A stretch of DNA of 64,000 nt from assembly GCA_900543215.1 (NCBI GenBank), contig UQQR01000003.1, forward strand, positions 1 to 64,000, read 5' to 3'. Shown one piece after another: positions 42,156 through 50,141 of the stretch. Each line of letters begins with the position of its first letter. Within the stretch, counting starts at the first letter, position 1. The position numbers and the translations under genes were made by a program. The notes below the pieces were generated by a model, which was not told where the DNA came from, made no database searches, and saw only the letters and a list, made by a program, of their open reading frames with translations. The DNA is from an uncultured Oscillospiraceae bacterium. Lineage in GTDB: Bacteria > Bacillota > Clostridia > Oscillospirales > Acutalibacteraceae.

Positions 42156-43017
42156 TCTTTCCTACCCTTTCCAAGGTTATATTTCCGATTTTGGCGTTGC
42201 GGTATTCTTCAAGCAGCATATTTGCCGCACGCTCGGTATCGGTTTCGCCGCCCTTTATCATCATTCCGCGCTTTTTCCCTATTTGGCAAAGTATGTCATA
42301 TCCGTCCGCCGTGCAGTCGAGCTCGCCGTAGCGCGCTTTAAGCTTATCGGGGCAGAGTGTACCCAAAAGCTCGGAAAGTCTTACGGCAAGCAACTCGGTA
42401 TCGAGTATCGTGTCCTTTACGGCGCCCGTAAAAGCAAGATGCTCGCCGACGGTCTTATCCTCAAATTTAGGCCACAAAACACCCGGTGTATCAAGCAGTT
42501 CAAGCTGTCTGTCTATAGTAAACCACTGATTTCCCCTTGTAACCCCCGGTCGGTTTTCCGTCTTTGCCTTGTTGTTGCCCGCAATACGGTTAATAAATGT
42601 GGACTTCCCGACATTCGGAATACCCACAACCATAACACGAAGCGGCTTACCTACCATTCCCTTTTGTTCATATGTGCGAAGTTTGTCCGCAAGAGCGGTC
42701 TTAACGGCAGTTTTAAATGCGTTAAGTCCTTTTCCGCTTTTGCAGTCGATACCCATTGCGGTAATACCCTTTTGTTTATAATAATTTATCCACTCGGCGG
42801 TAGCGACAGGGTCTGCCATATCACATTTATTAAGCAGAATTATAAGCGGTTTATCCCCTATCAGCGACGGCAATTCGGGATTTCTGGAGCTTATCGGCAC
42901 CCTTGCGTCCACTACCTCGGCAACCGCGTCTATCAGCGGCAGTATTTCCTTGATTTTACGGCGTGTTTTTGCCATATGTCCCGGAAACCAGTTAATTGTA
43001 TTATTGCTTTCTCTCAT
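42148..43017 (-). CDS. rbgA: Ribosome biogenesis GTPase RbgA (YlqF)
   Basis: A circularly permuted GTPase needed for late 50S assembly. Motif order is that of the family: LLNKCDMAD (G4) before GIPNVGKSTFINRIAG (G1), then the G3 DTPGVLWPK. N-terminal INWFPGHMAKTRRKIKEILP is diagnostic. AGGATGACATT precedes the ATG. Normally it follows lepB directly; here an acyltransferase gene lies in between. Confidence 0.96.
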   Translation of the reverse strand: MRESNNTINWFPGHMAKTRRKIKEILPLIDAVAEVVDARVPISSRNPELPSLIGDKPLIILLNKCDMADPVATAEWINYYKQKGITAMGIDCKSGKGLNAFKTAVKTALADKLRTYEQKGMVGKPLRVMVVGIPNVGKSTFINRIAGNNKAKTENRPGVTRGNQWFTIDRQLELLDTPGVLWPKFEDKTVGEHLAFTGAVKDTILDTELLAVRLSELLGTLCPDKLKARYGELDCTADGYDILCQIGKKRGMMIKGGETDTERAANMLLEEYRNAKIGNITLERVGKSA

Positions 43018-43026
43018 AATGTCATC

Positions 43027-44115
43027 CTATTTTTTTATTATTAATGCATACTTTGACACTGCCTTAATTTTGCTTAACAAAAACGAAACAACAGTGCTTG
43101 TCAGAAAAGCCGAAATGAACAAAATTATTACCTTCAACGAATTTGCGATGTTGAGTCTTATAACAGTGTTTTTGAAAAGATTAATGAAAATATAATGTAC
43201 GAAAAAAAGTGACAAGCTTATTTTGCTTATATATGTACACGCCCCGGAAAATTTTTCATTTAATCTCGAATCATTTATTCGGTTAAACAAAACAAATACA
43301 CCCAGTGCCGTTATGGATAAAAAGAAATTGTCATACCAAACATTATACAGGATTTCTGATTGTGATAAATCACTGCGTGAAATAAATTGCATTAGAACCG
43401 TAAGAAAAAAGCATACCAAAGTTATCATGCATACCCATATACTTTTTAGTTTTATTGCATTCTTGTTTGCCACAAAATACCCGACGACTATATATAATCC
43501 GTACATACCTCCTAAAAATTCGACAGAAACGAGCGAAAGACATTGAAATTTTACGCCCGCAATATTTAATATCATTTGCAATGTAGGCAAGAAAGAATTA
43601 ATCGCAAAAATCGCACACATCAAAGCAACCAATGATTTTAAGGAAAAAGTTTTAACTATTTTGGCTACAAAAGGTATACCCAAATACATTCCCAAAATCA
43701 TTGGTAAATACCACATTTGCGGCGACGGCACCGTTTCTAAACATAACAATTCCCTCGTTATGTTATTAAAGGTTAAATGTTGAAATTGCCCTGTAAAACA
43801 GAAATATATATTGTAAATCACAACCCAGATTTCGTTTGCAATAAAAAGCGGTAACCAATTCCTTTTGTAAAAAGTAAAGACATCGGAATCTTCCTCAATT
43901 TGTTTTTTTAAAAGCAATGCTCCGGAAAGAAACAAAAATATAGGTACACCTAATCTGCCTACTGTAAATGAAGAAATCATGAAAAGTTTTGATATTCTGC
44001 CGGCATCCCCACATTTTGAGGAAAGGTCATAAATGTTTTCTACACTATGACATAAAATTACGCATAAAATAGCAGATGCTCTCGCAACATCAAATTTATA
44101 GATTCTATTATTCAT
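43027..44115 (-). CDS. Acyltransferase 3-family membrane protein (first copy)
   Basis: A 362-residue integral membrane protein with about ten transmembrane helices, of the acyltransferase 3 family (O-acetylation of sugars, wall or exopolysaccharide). The catalytic-type histidine is in the N-terminal VILCHSVENIYD, with RLGVPIFLFLSGALLLKK as the second landmark and HYIFINLF near the C terminus. The gene is visibly more AT-rich than its neighbours and uses AT-rich codons, and it sits inside the conserved rplS-lepB-rbgA-rnhB order, so it probably arrived by transfer. Ribosome site is weak (GGGGGG 12 bases away). Confidence 0.88.
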   Translation of the reverse strand: MNNRIYKFDVARASAILCVILCHSVENIYDLSSKCGDAGRISKLFMISSFTVGRLGVPIFLFLSGALLLKKQIEEDSDVFTFYKRNWLPLFIANEIWVVIYNIYFCFTGQFQHLTFNNITRELLCLETVPSPQMWYLPMILGMYLGIPFVAKIVKTFSLKSLVALMCAIFAINSFLPTLQMILNIAGVKFQCLSLVSVEFLGGMYGLYIVVGYFVANKNAIKLKSIWVCMITLVCFFLTVLMQFISRSDLSQSEILYNVWYDNFFLSITALGVFVLFNRINDSRLNEKFSGACTYISKISLSLFFVHYIFINLFKNTVIRLNIANSLKVIILFISAFLTSTVVSFLLSKIKAVSKYALIIKK

Positions 44116-44151
44116 ACCCTATTTCCCTATACCCCCCCGAAAAAATTTGAT

Positions 44152-44820
44152 TTACTTATTATCCAGTCTGCCGAAGCTTGAGAACGGGAAAACCCTTAAT
44201 ACCGCATGGCCTAAGATATAGCGTATATCCACAAGTCCTCCGTCGCCTATCTGCATATAACGGCTGTCAAGCGAGTCATTGCGGTTATCCCCGAGAACAA
44301 ACACATAACCGTCCGGCACATACACAGGAAATTTCACATCGCCCATACGGTTGGTGGGCGTTCTTGTATACGGCTCATCAAGCTCCACGCCGTCAACCGA
44401 AACAACGCCCTTTTCAAAATCAACATCCACCGTTTGCCCCGCAACCGCTATCACACGCTTTATAATCGGGACCTGACCCGTCGTTACACCCTCAACCGAA
44501 TTATCAGCATTGCGTGAGATTACGACAATATCGCCCTTTTTCGGAGTATACGCAAGATTTGTTATAATAACCTTATCCTTGTCCTGCAGGGTATTGGTCA
44601 TTGATTCGCCGCTTATTGTGGCTACACGGAAAATCAGGCTGAAAATTATCACCACCGTAATAATAGCGGTAGCAAGCACATCCAGCCATTCAAATATTTC
44701 ACCCGTAACAGAGCCCTTCGGCTTTGCTTCGGGTTCTTCCGCCGAATTGTCAACACAGCTCTCGTCCACAAAAAATCCGCCCGCATTTTCGGGATTGTAA
44801 AAATCGTTTCTGTCGTCCAT
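44152..44820 (-). CDS. lepB: Signal peptidase I
   Basis: LepB cuts signal peptides from exported proteins. The 222-residue product has one N-terminal membrane helix (about 45-68), then the catalytic Ser in ISGESMTNTL, the Lys in PIIKRVIAVAGQTV, and VFVLGDNRNDSLDSRYMQIG. GAGGTACTT precedes the start. The acidic, Asn/Asp-rich leader before the helix is typical of clostridial forms. It follows rplS by about 75 bases and a terminator. Confidence 0.95.
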   Translation of the reverse strand: MDDRNDFYNPENAGGFFVDESCVDNSAEEPEAKPKGSVTGEIFEWLDVLATAIITVVIIFSLIFRVATISGESMTNTLQDKDKVIITNLAYTPKKGDIVVISRNADNSVEGVTTGQVPIIKRVIAVAGQTVDVDFEKGVVSVDGVELDEPYTRTPTNRMGDVKFPVYVPDGYVFVLGDNRNDSLDSRYMQIGDGGLVDIRYILGHAVLRVFPFSSFGRLDNK

Positions 44821-44834
44821 AAGTACCTCACACT

Positions 44835-44871
44835 AAACAAAAGGGGAGACAGTATGCCCGTCTCCCCTTTA
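44835..44871 (-). terminator. Terminator after rplS
   Basis: Minus strand AAAGGGGAGAC and GTCTCCCCTTT form an 11-bp stem, followed by TTGTTTAG. It lies between rplS and lepB, so partial readthrough is probably needed to express lepB unless it has its own promoter. Confidence 0.8.
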
Positions 44872-44897
44872 AATGCCTTATTATGACGGTAAGAAAA

Positions 44898-45242
44898 TCA
44901 GCCGATGAGTTCCTTAACCTTAGCAGCCTTACCGACTCTGTCACGCAGATAGTAAAGCTTTGCTCTGCGAACCTGACCCTTGCGTACAAGCTCAACCTTA
45001 GCAACATTGGGAGAATGTACGGGGAAAACACGCTCTACACCTACGCCGTAGGAAACACGGCGAACGGTAAAGGTCTCGGCAATGCCGCTGTTGTTCTTGG
45101 CAATAACCGTACCCTCGAAAACCTGTATTCTTTCTTTTTCGCCCTCTTTAATTCTTACATGAACCTTTACGGTGCTTCCTATAAGAATTTCGGGAGCGTC
45201 CTTTTTGAGCATATCTGCTGTAAGCTCTTTAATGACATCCAT
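44898..45242 (-). CDS. rplS: 50S ribosomal protein L19
   Basis: L19 lies at the 30S-50S interface. The 114-residue chain has the full family pattern: GSTVKVHVRIKEGEKERIQ, FEGTVIAKNNSGIAETFTVRR, GVGVERVFPVHSP and RRAKLYYLRDRVGKAAKV. GGAGGAAAAAAG precedes the ATG. A long, structured 5' leader suggests autogenous control. Confidence 0.97.
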   Translation of the reverse strand: MDVIKELTADMLKKDAPEILIGSTVKVHVRIKEGEKERIQVFEGTVIAKNNSGIAETFTVRRVSYGVGVERVFPVHSPNVAKVELVRKGQVRRAKLYYLRDRVGKAAKVKELIG

Positions 45243-45420
45243 CTTTTTTCCTCCTTAATTTCTATCAGGCGTTCGTACCCTTATAGAGCAGAGGACCACC
45301 CGCTTCAATGTCGATTTTTCGGCAATGAACCCACCCGTAAGGCCCGGGTGAAATCAAATGCAGAATACCTGAAAACCTATTCGGTCTCCAATAGCCAGAT
45401 TATTTTACCACAACGGGCAA
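45243..45420 (-). ncRNA. Structured rplS leader, candidate L19 autoregulatory RNA
   Basis: The ~180-base leader of rplS on the minus strand holds several hairpin-forming stretches, including CACCCGGGCC...GGGTGGG and GCGGGTGGTCCTCTGC, and no ORF. Bacillus-type L19 leaders are known cis-regulators (Rfam L19_leader), and location, size and the GGTGGTCCTCTGCTC-like element fit. I could not run a covariance search, so this remains a candidate. Confidence 0.5.
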
Positions 45421-45438
45421 TAAAAATCAAGTGTTTTT

Positions 45439-45879
45439 TTATTTTTTACCTGTTGAGCCGAATCCGCCGGCTCCCCTTACGGTGTCCGAAAGCTCGTCAC
45501 ACTCTGTAAATTCCGCCTTTAAAAAGGGAGTGATAACAAGCTGTGCGATACGCTCGCCGTCCGCAATTTCCTGTTCCTTATCGGAATGATTGTGAAGTGA
45601 AACCATAAATTCGCCGCGGTAATCACTGTCCACCACACCGACCTTGTTTGCAGGCGCAAGCCCTCTTTTGGTAGCTATACCGCTGCGCGCATAGATAAGA
45701 CCCGCATAACCCTCCGGTATTTCCATTGAAATTCCCGTGTGTATCATTTTCGTCTCACCCGGAGCAATTTTTACCGTCTCGCCGTTCGTAAGCGCATATA
45801 TGTCCGCTCCCGCGGCATATTCCGAGCCGTATGTCGGTGCGTGTGCGTTTTCGCTGAGCTTTTTGAAATTTACTTTCAT
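45439..45879 (-). CDS. dut: dUTP diphosphatase
   Basis: Dut hydrolyses dUTP to dUMP, keeping uracil out of DNA and supplying dTMP synthesis. The 146-residue trimer-type protein has motifs AAGADIYAL, ARSGIATKRG, NKVGVVDSDYRGE, ERIAQLVITP and the C-terminal GAGGFGSTGKK arm. The start at 45879 follows AAAGG at 10 bases; a longer frame upstream overlaps nrdG. It is the last gene of the nrdD-nrdG-dut group, all dNTP functions. Confidence 0.94.
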   Translation of the reverse strand: MKVNFKKLSENAHAPTYGSEYAAGADIYALTNGETVKIAPGETKMIHTGISMEIPEGYAGLIYARSGIATKRGLAPANKVGVVDSDYRGEFMVSLHNHSDKEQEIADGERIAQLVITPFLKAEFTECDELSDTVRGAGGFGSTGKK

Positions 45880-45896
45880 TTTTATCATTCCTTTGC

Positions 45897-46436
45897 TTAT
45901 TCGTATATGTTTCCGCTTCCCATACTGCGTTTCCAAACGCCGTCAAGCCATATCGGCTCGCCCTTTATAAGAGATTTCTTAACATCCAATATTCTCTGAT
46001 TTGAAGACCCTCTGAAAATAAGGTCAGGGCTCTTTTTTTCCTCTACAAATTTCCCGTCCACCAAAACATCTATATATTTAAGCATTTCCGCCGCCGTTTC
46101 GTCGGTCAGCTGTTCGTACACAAAGCCCGTATAGCACCATACCTTTTTTTCGGGGAAAAGCTCCTTTGCTTTTTTCAAAAGACCGGTCAGCGCCGCCCTA
46201 TTTTCAGGCTCGAACGGTTCGCCGCCCAAAAGCGACAGACCCATTATATATTCCTTTGAAAGCTCTGTCAATATTTCCTTTTCGGTATTCTCCGTAAACA
46301 GCTTGCCGTAAGCAAAATCCCACGCTTCCCTGTTAAAGCAGTTTTTGCAGTGATGCCGGCATCCGCTTACAAAAAGCGATACTCTGACACCCGGTCCGTT
46401 TGCTATATCAAATTTTTTAAGCGCCGCGTAATTCAT
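45897..46436 (-). CDS. nrdG: Anaerobic ribonucleotide reductase activating protein
   Basis: NrdG is the radical SAM enzyme that installs the glycyl radical on NrdD. The 179-residue protein has the CxxxCxxC cluster in SGCRHHCKNCFN and the GLSLLGGEPFEPENR SAM-binding region. It lies 68 bases after nrdD, with GAGGGTTTTGTAA as ribosome site; the gap has a hairpin (GGACGGCG-ATAAA-CGCCGTCC) without T-run. Confidence 0.95.
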   Translation of the reverse strand: MNYAALKKFDIANGPGVRVSLFVSGCRHHCKNCFNREAWDFAYGKLFTENTEKEILTELSKEYIMGLSLLGGEPFEPENRAALTGLLKKAKELFPEKKVWCYTGFVYEQLTDETAAEMLKYIDVLVDGKFVEEKKSPDLIFRGSSNQRILDVKKSLIKGEPIWLDGVWKRSMGSGNIYE

Positions 46437-46504
46437 TTACAAAACCCTCTGAGACAGAATTAGGGGACGGCGATAAACGCCGTCCTCCGTTATCCGAATT
46501 ATTA

Positions 46505-48682
46505 TCACAGATGCAGTACTCTTTCTTTAATTTCCTGTGTTCTGCCCTGATTCCAGAACTGTGTTCCTATGTATCCGCAGGTACGGCGGGCAACATTCAT
46601 TTTATCCTGATCGGTGTTGCCGCAGTTCGGACACCTCCAAACAAGCTTTCCGTCGTCGTTTTCCTTGATTTCAATTTCGCCGTCATAGCCGCACACATGG
46701 CAGTAATCGCTCTTTGTGTTAAGCTCGGCATACATTATGTTATCATAGATAAAGCGCATAACCGAAAGCACGGCTTCGATATTATTTTGCATATTGGGCA
46801 CTTCAACATAAGAAATAGCACCGCCGGGCGACAATGCCTGAAATTTAGCCTCAAGCGCCAACTTATCAAATGCGTCTATATTCTCTGTTACATGTATGTG
46901 ATAGCTGTTGGTAATATAATTCTTGTCGGTAACGCCCTTTATTACCCCGAAACGCTTTTGCAGACATTTTGCAAACTTATAGGTAGTGCTTTCAAGCGGA
47001 GTTCCGTAAAGCGAATAATCTATATTCTCCGCTTCCTTCCACTTTGCGGTGTATTCGTTAAGCTTTTTCATTATCTGAAGTCCGAATTCCTCGCCTTCGG
47101 GTTCCGTAAGCTTTTTGCCTATCATACTGTAAACACATTCCCAAAGACCCGCATATCCGAGCGAAAGGGTTGAATATCCTCCGTGCAGATATTTGTCTAT
47201 CGTCTCGCCCTTTTTAAGGCGCAAAAGTGCACCGTACTGCCAAAGAATCGGCGCCGCGTCCGAAACCGTGCCGGTGAGGCGCTCGTGCCTTGCCTGCAAG
47301 GCTCTGTGGCAAAGCTCCATTCTTTCATCGAATATCTGCCAAAACTTATCAATGTCTCCGTCCGCCGAAAGACCTATATCAACAAGATTTACCGTAACAA
47401 CGCCCTGGTTAAAACGGCCGTAATACTTAGGCTTGCCGTTTTCATCCACATAGGGGGTAAGGAAGCTGCGGCAGCCCATACAGGTGTAGCAGTGACCCTC
47501 GCCGTTCTTGTCTATTTTATTTTTAAGCATTACCTTTTCGGAAATATAATCGGGAACCATACGCTTTGCGGTGCATTTTGCCGAAAGCTTTGTAAGATAC
47601 CAATACTCGCCGTCCTCGGTGATATTATCATCCTCAAGCACATAAATAAGCTTCGGGAACGCAGGAGTTATCCATACACCCTTCTCGTTTTTTACGCCCT
47701 GATAGCGTTGTTTTAAAACTTCCTCTATTATAAGCGCCAAATCGTGCTTTTCCTGCTCGTTTTTAGCCTCGTTAAGATACATAAATACGGTAACAAACGG
47801 AGCCTGACCGTTTGTGGTCATAAGCGTAACTACCTGATACTGTATCATCTGCACGCCCTTGCGTACCTCGTTAAGAAGGCGCTTTTCCGCTATTTCACGG
47901 GCTTTTTCCTCGTCTATCCGGGCGCCGAATTCACGGAATTCCTCTATTACCTCGGAGTATATCTTCTTACGGCTTATATCGACAAACGGAGCCAAATGCG
48001 CAAGGCTTATGCTCTGACCGCCGTACTGGCAGGAGGCTACCTGTGCTATTATCTGCGTAGCAATGTTGCAGGCGGTTGAAAAGCTGTGCGGCTTTTCTAT
48101 AAGCGTGCCGCTTATAACCGTGCCGTTTTGCAGCATATCCTCAAGATTTACAAGGTCGCAGTTATGCATATGCTGAGCAAAATAATCGGCGTCATGGAAA
48201 TGTATGATTCCCTGCTCGTGAGCCTCCACAATATCATTATCAAGCAGAAGTCTCTTGGTGATATCCTTGCTGACCTCGCCTGCCATATAGTCTCTCTGTA
48301 CGCTGTTCACGGTCGGGTTCTTATTGGAATTTTCCTGCTTTACTTCCTCGTTATTACATTCGATAAGGCTTAATATCTGCTCGTCTGTTGTATTTGCCTT
48401 TCTTATAAGCGCGCGCTGATAGCGGTAGGTTATGTAACGGCGTGCTACATCAAAGGCACGCTGGTTCATTATCTGATCCTCTACCATATCCTGTATTTCC
48501 TCAACGCTCAACGACCTGTTTACATTGGAGGCAGCGCTCTCCACATCCTCGGCTATGCGCTTTATCTGTATATCGGACATACGCTCGCTCGGAACAACGC
48601 TTTCATTAGCTTTTTTAACCGCAATTTCAATTTTACGAGGGTTAAAGTCCACTTCGGCGCCGCTTCTTTTAATAATCTTCAT
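46505..48682 (-). CDS. nrdD: Anaerobic (class III) ribonucleoside-triphosphate reductase
   Basis: NrdD reduces NTPs to dNTPs using a glycyl radical, formate and no oxygen. The 725-residue protein begins with an ATP-cone (MKIIKRSGAEVDFNPRKIE, to about 95), has CYTCMGCRSFLTPY in the catalytic barrel, the zinc-binding CHVCG ... CPNCG and the glycyl-radical site RRTCGYIGTQFWNQGR near the C terminus. GGGGGGATTTGAAAAA precedes the ATG. Its promoter holds NrdR-box-like repeats. Confidence 0.97.
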   Translation of the reverse strand: MKIIKRSGAEVDFNPRKIEIAVKKANESVVPSERMSDIQIKRIAEDVESAASNVNRSLSVEEIQDMVEDQIMNQRAFDVARRYITYRYQRALIRKANTTDEQILSLIECNNEEVKQENSNKNPTVNSVQRDYMAGEVSKDITKRLLLDNDIVEAHEQGIIHFHDADYFAQHMHNCDLVNLEDMLQNGTVISGTLIEKPHSFSTACNIATQIIAQVASCQYGGQSISLAHLAPFVDISRKKIYSEVIEEFREFGARIDEEKAREIAEKRLLNEVRKGVQMIQYQVVTLMTTNGQAPFVTVFMYLNEAKNEQEKHDLALIIEEVLKQRYQGVKNEKGVWITPAFPKLIYVLEDDNITEDGEYWYLTKLSAKCTAKRMVPDYISEKVMLKNKIDKNGEGHCYTCMGCRSFLTPYVDENGKPKYYGRFNQGVVTVNLVDIGLSADGDIDKFWQIFDERMELCHRALQARHERLTGTVSDAAPILWQYGALLRLKKGETIDKYLHGGYSTLSLGYAGLWECVYSMIGKKLTEPEGEEFGLQIMKKLNEYTAKWKEAENIDYSLYGTPLESTTYKFAKCLQKRFGVIKGVTDKNYITNSYHIHVTENIDAFDKLALEAKFQALSPGGAISYVEVPNMQNNIEAVLSVMRFIYDNIMYAELNTKSDYCHVCGYDGEIEIKENDDGKLVWRCPNCGNTDQDKMNVARRTCGYIGTQFWNQGRTQEIKERVLHL

Positions 48683-48714
48683 TTTTTCAAATCCCCCCGA
48701 TAACGAATATTCAG

Positions 48715-48769
48715 ACACAATATCTTGTTAGTGTGAGAAATATTATACCACAAATTATTGAAAATTCAA
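48715..48769 (-). promoter_or_regulatory. nrdDG promoter with NrdR-box-like sites
   Basis: On the minus strand TTGAAT (48764-48769), 16 bases, TATAAT (48742-48747) with an extended TGG before it. ACACAATATCTTGTTA at 48715-48730 matches most of the NrdR box consensus, and CCACAAATTATTGAAA at 48748-48763 is a weaker second copy 33 bases away, covering the promoter spacer. Paired boxes about three helical turns apart are typical for NrdR. nrdR itself is not in the window. Confidence 0.6.
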
Positions 48770-48813
48770 GAGCAAATTTACACAATACAAAAAAACTTTT
48801 TTGATGTTTTTGC

Positions 48814-49677
48814 TCAGTACCGCCTTTTAAAGCCCTCGCCCAGTATTTCACCGGCGTCCGCTATTACGGTAAAGGCTTCGCTGTCGTTTTCTCTTATGAT
48901 TTTGCACACAGCCGACACCTCGTTCGGCCTTACGGTACACATAAGCATTTTCTTTTTAGCTCCCGTGTATGCGCCCGTGGCGTCTATTGCCGTTATTCCT
49001 CTGCCAACAAGCGCCATAATATCACCTGACATTTTATCCGGCTTGCCCGTTATGGCGTACACGATTTTGCCGCGGTCTGCGCCGTAAATTACAATATCTA
49101 TTATTTTTGTTGCGGCATAAAGCGCCACCACGGAGTAAAGAGCGCTTTCGAAGTTTTTGTAAACGACAGCCGCAAGCGCCACCACCGCCGCGTCGGTAAG
49201 CAGTATCAGTCTTCCCACGGTCATATGAGGAATTTTTCTGTTTATCAGAACCGCCACAATATCCGAGCCGCCTGTGGTAGCACCCCTCAGCATAAAAAGG
49301 CTTTGACCAAGCCCCATAAGCAATCCGCCGAATATTGCGGACAGCATTATATCAAGCTTAAAATACGGGAAAACCGCTTCGCCTATATCAAGAGCGACAG
49401 ACATAATAAAGGTGCCTACCGTTGTTTTTACAATAAAAATACCGCCGAACTTAAAGAAGCCGAGCAAAAGAAGCGGCAAATTAAGCAAAAATACCGCCGT
49501 ACCTGTCGGAAACCCGGAAAGGTAATTTAAAACCGAAGCAATACCCGTCACACCGCCCGGAGAAATTTTGTTGGACGATAAAAATACAAGCACCGCCGCG
49601 GCGTAGACTGCGCCCCCGGCGGTGAAAAAAAGAAGATCGGATATTATTTCGGATATACGGTATCTGTTTTTGTTCAT
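48814..49677 (-). CDS. YitT-family (DUF161/DUF2179) membrane protein
   Basis: A 287-residue protein with five or six N-terminal transmembrane helices (AAAVLVFLSSNKISPGGVTGIASVL, TAVFLLNLPLLLLGF, RGATTGGSDIVAVLINRK) and a C-terminal DUF2179 domain (TGKPDKMSGDIMALVGRG, TVRPNEVSAVCKIIREND). Function unknown; the soluble domain is PII-like and may bind a ligand. It is common as several copies in Firmicutes. GGGGGACTTATAA precedes the start. Confidence 0.9.
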   Translation of the reverse strand: MNKNRYRISEIISDLLFFTAGGAVYAAAVLVFLSSNKISPGGVTGIASVLNYLSGFPTGTAVFLLNLPLLLLGFFKFGGIFIVKTTVGTFIMSVALDIGEAVFPYFKLDIMLSAIFGGLLMGLGQSLFMLRGATTGGSDIVAVLINRKIPHMTVGRLILLTDAAVVALAAVVYKNFESALYSVVALYAATKIIDIVIYGADRGKIVYAITGKPDKMSGDIMALVGRGITAIDATGAYTGAKKKMLMCTVRPNEVSAVCKIIRENDSEAFTVIADAGEILGEGFKRRY

Positions 49678-49745
49678 TTATAAGTCCCCCAAAACGGTTT
49701 TACACCGTTAGTTTAACCGTTTTGAAGAAAAATAATATTAATGCG

Positions 49746-50141
49746 TCAGCATCCGCTTTTCATATGTTCATTAAGGATTTTTCCAAACAGGTCTTTGATT
49801 CTTTCATTATCTCCCGAAAGATAAAGCCAACCGAAAAGACATTCAAGTCCCGTAGCGGTATGATAATCGCCCCTTGTGGCGCTTTTGGGCGTGGTAGAGG
49901 TATGGAAATTCCGTCCCCTTTTAAAAACAGACATTTCCTTTTCGGACATCTCCGTCTCGATAACCGCAAACGCTTTGGCCTGCGCCGCGGCGTTTACCAT
50001 TTCAACGGAAAGTCGGTGCAGCTCGCCCGACGGACGGTTAACCTCCGCCAAAGCGGTACGGACGCACAGACCGTAGACCGCGTCCCCCACGAAAGCCAAA
50101 ACGGACGGACTTAATAAATTGGCGTTTCCCGTATTCATCAT
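49746..50141 (-). CDS. mrnC: Mini-ribonuclease III
   Basis: MrnC matures 23S rRNA in Firmicutes. The 131-residue protein is a bare RNase III catalytic domain without a dsRNA-binding domain: LLSPSVLAFVGDAVYGL carries the first catalytic residues, and TPKSATRGDYHTATGLECLFGWLYLSG in two parts the second. It overlaps the obgE stop by 4 bases. Confidence 0.93.
   Translation of the reverse strand: MMNTGNANLLSPSVLAFVGDAVYGLCVRTALAEVNRPSGELHRLSVEMVNAAAQAKAFAVIETEMSEKEMSVFKRGRNFHTSTTPKSATRGDYHTATGLECLFGWLYLSGDNERIKDLFGKILNEHMKSGC

Noticed and set aside
46465..46485. GGACGGCG hairpin between nrdD and nrdG as a terminator
   Set aside because: No T-run follows on the minus strand and the two genes need co-expression; it may stabilise RNA instead.
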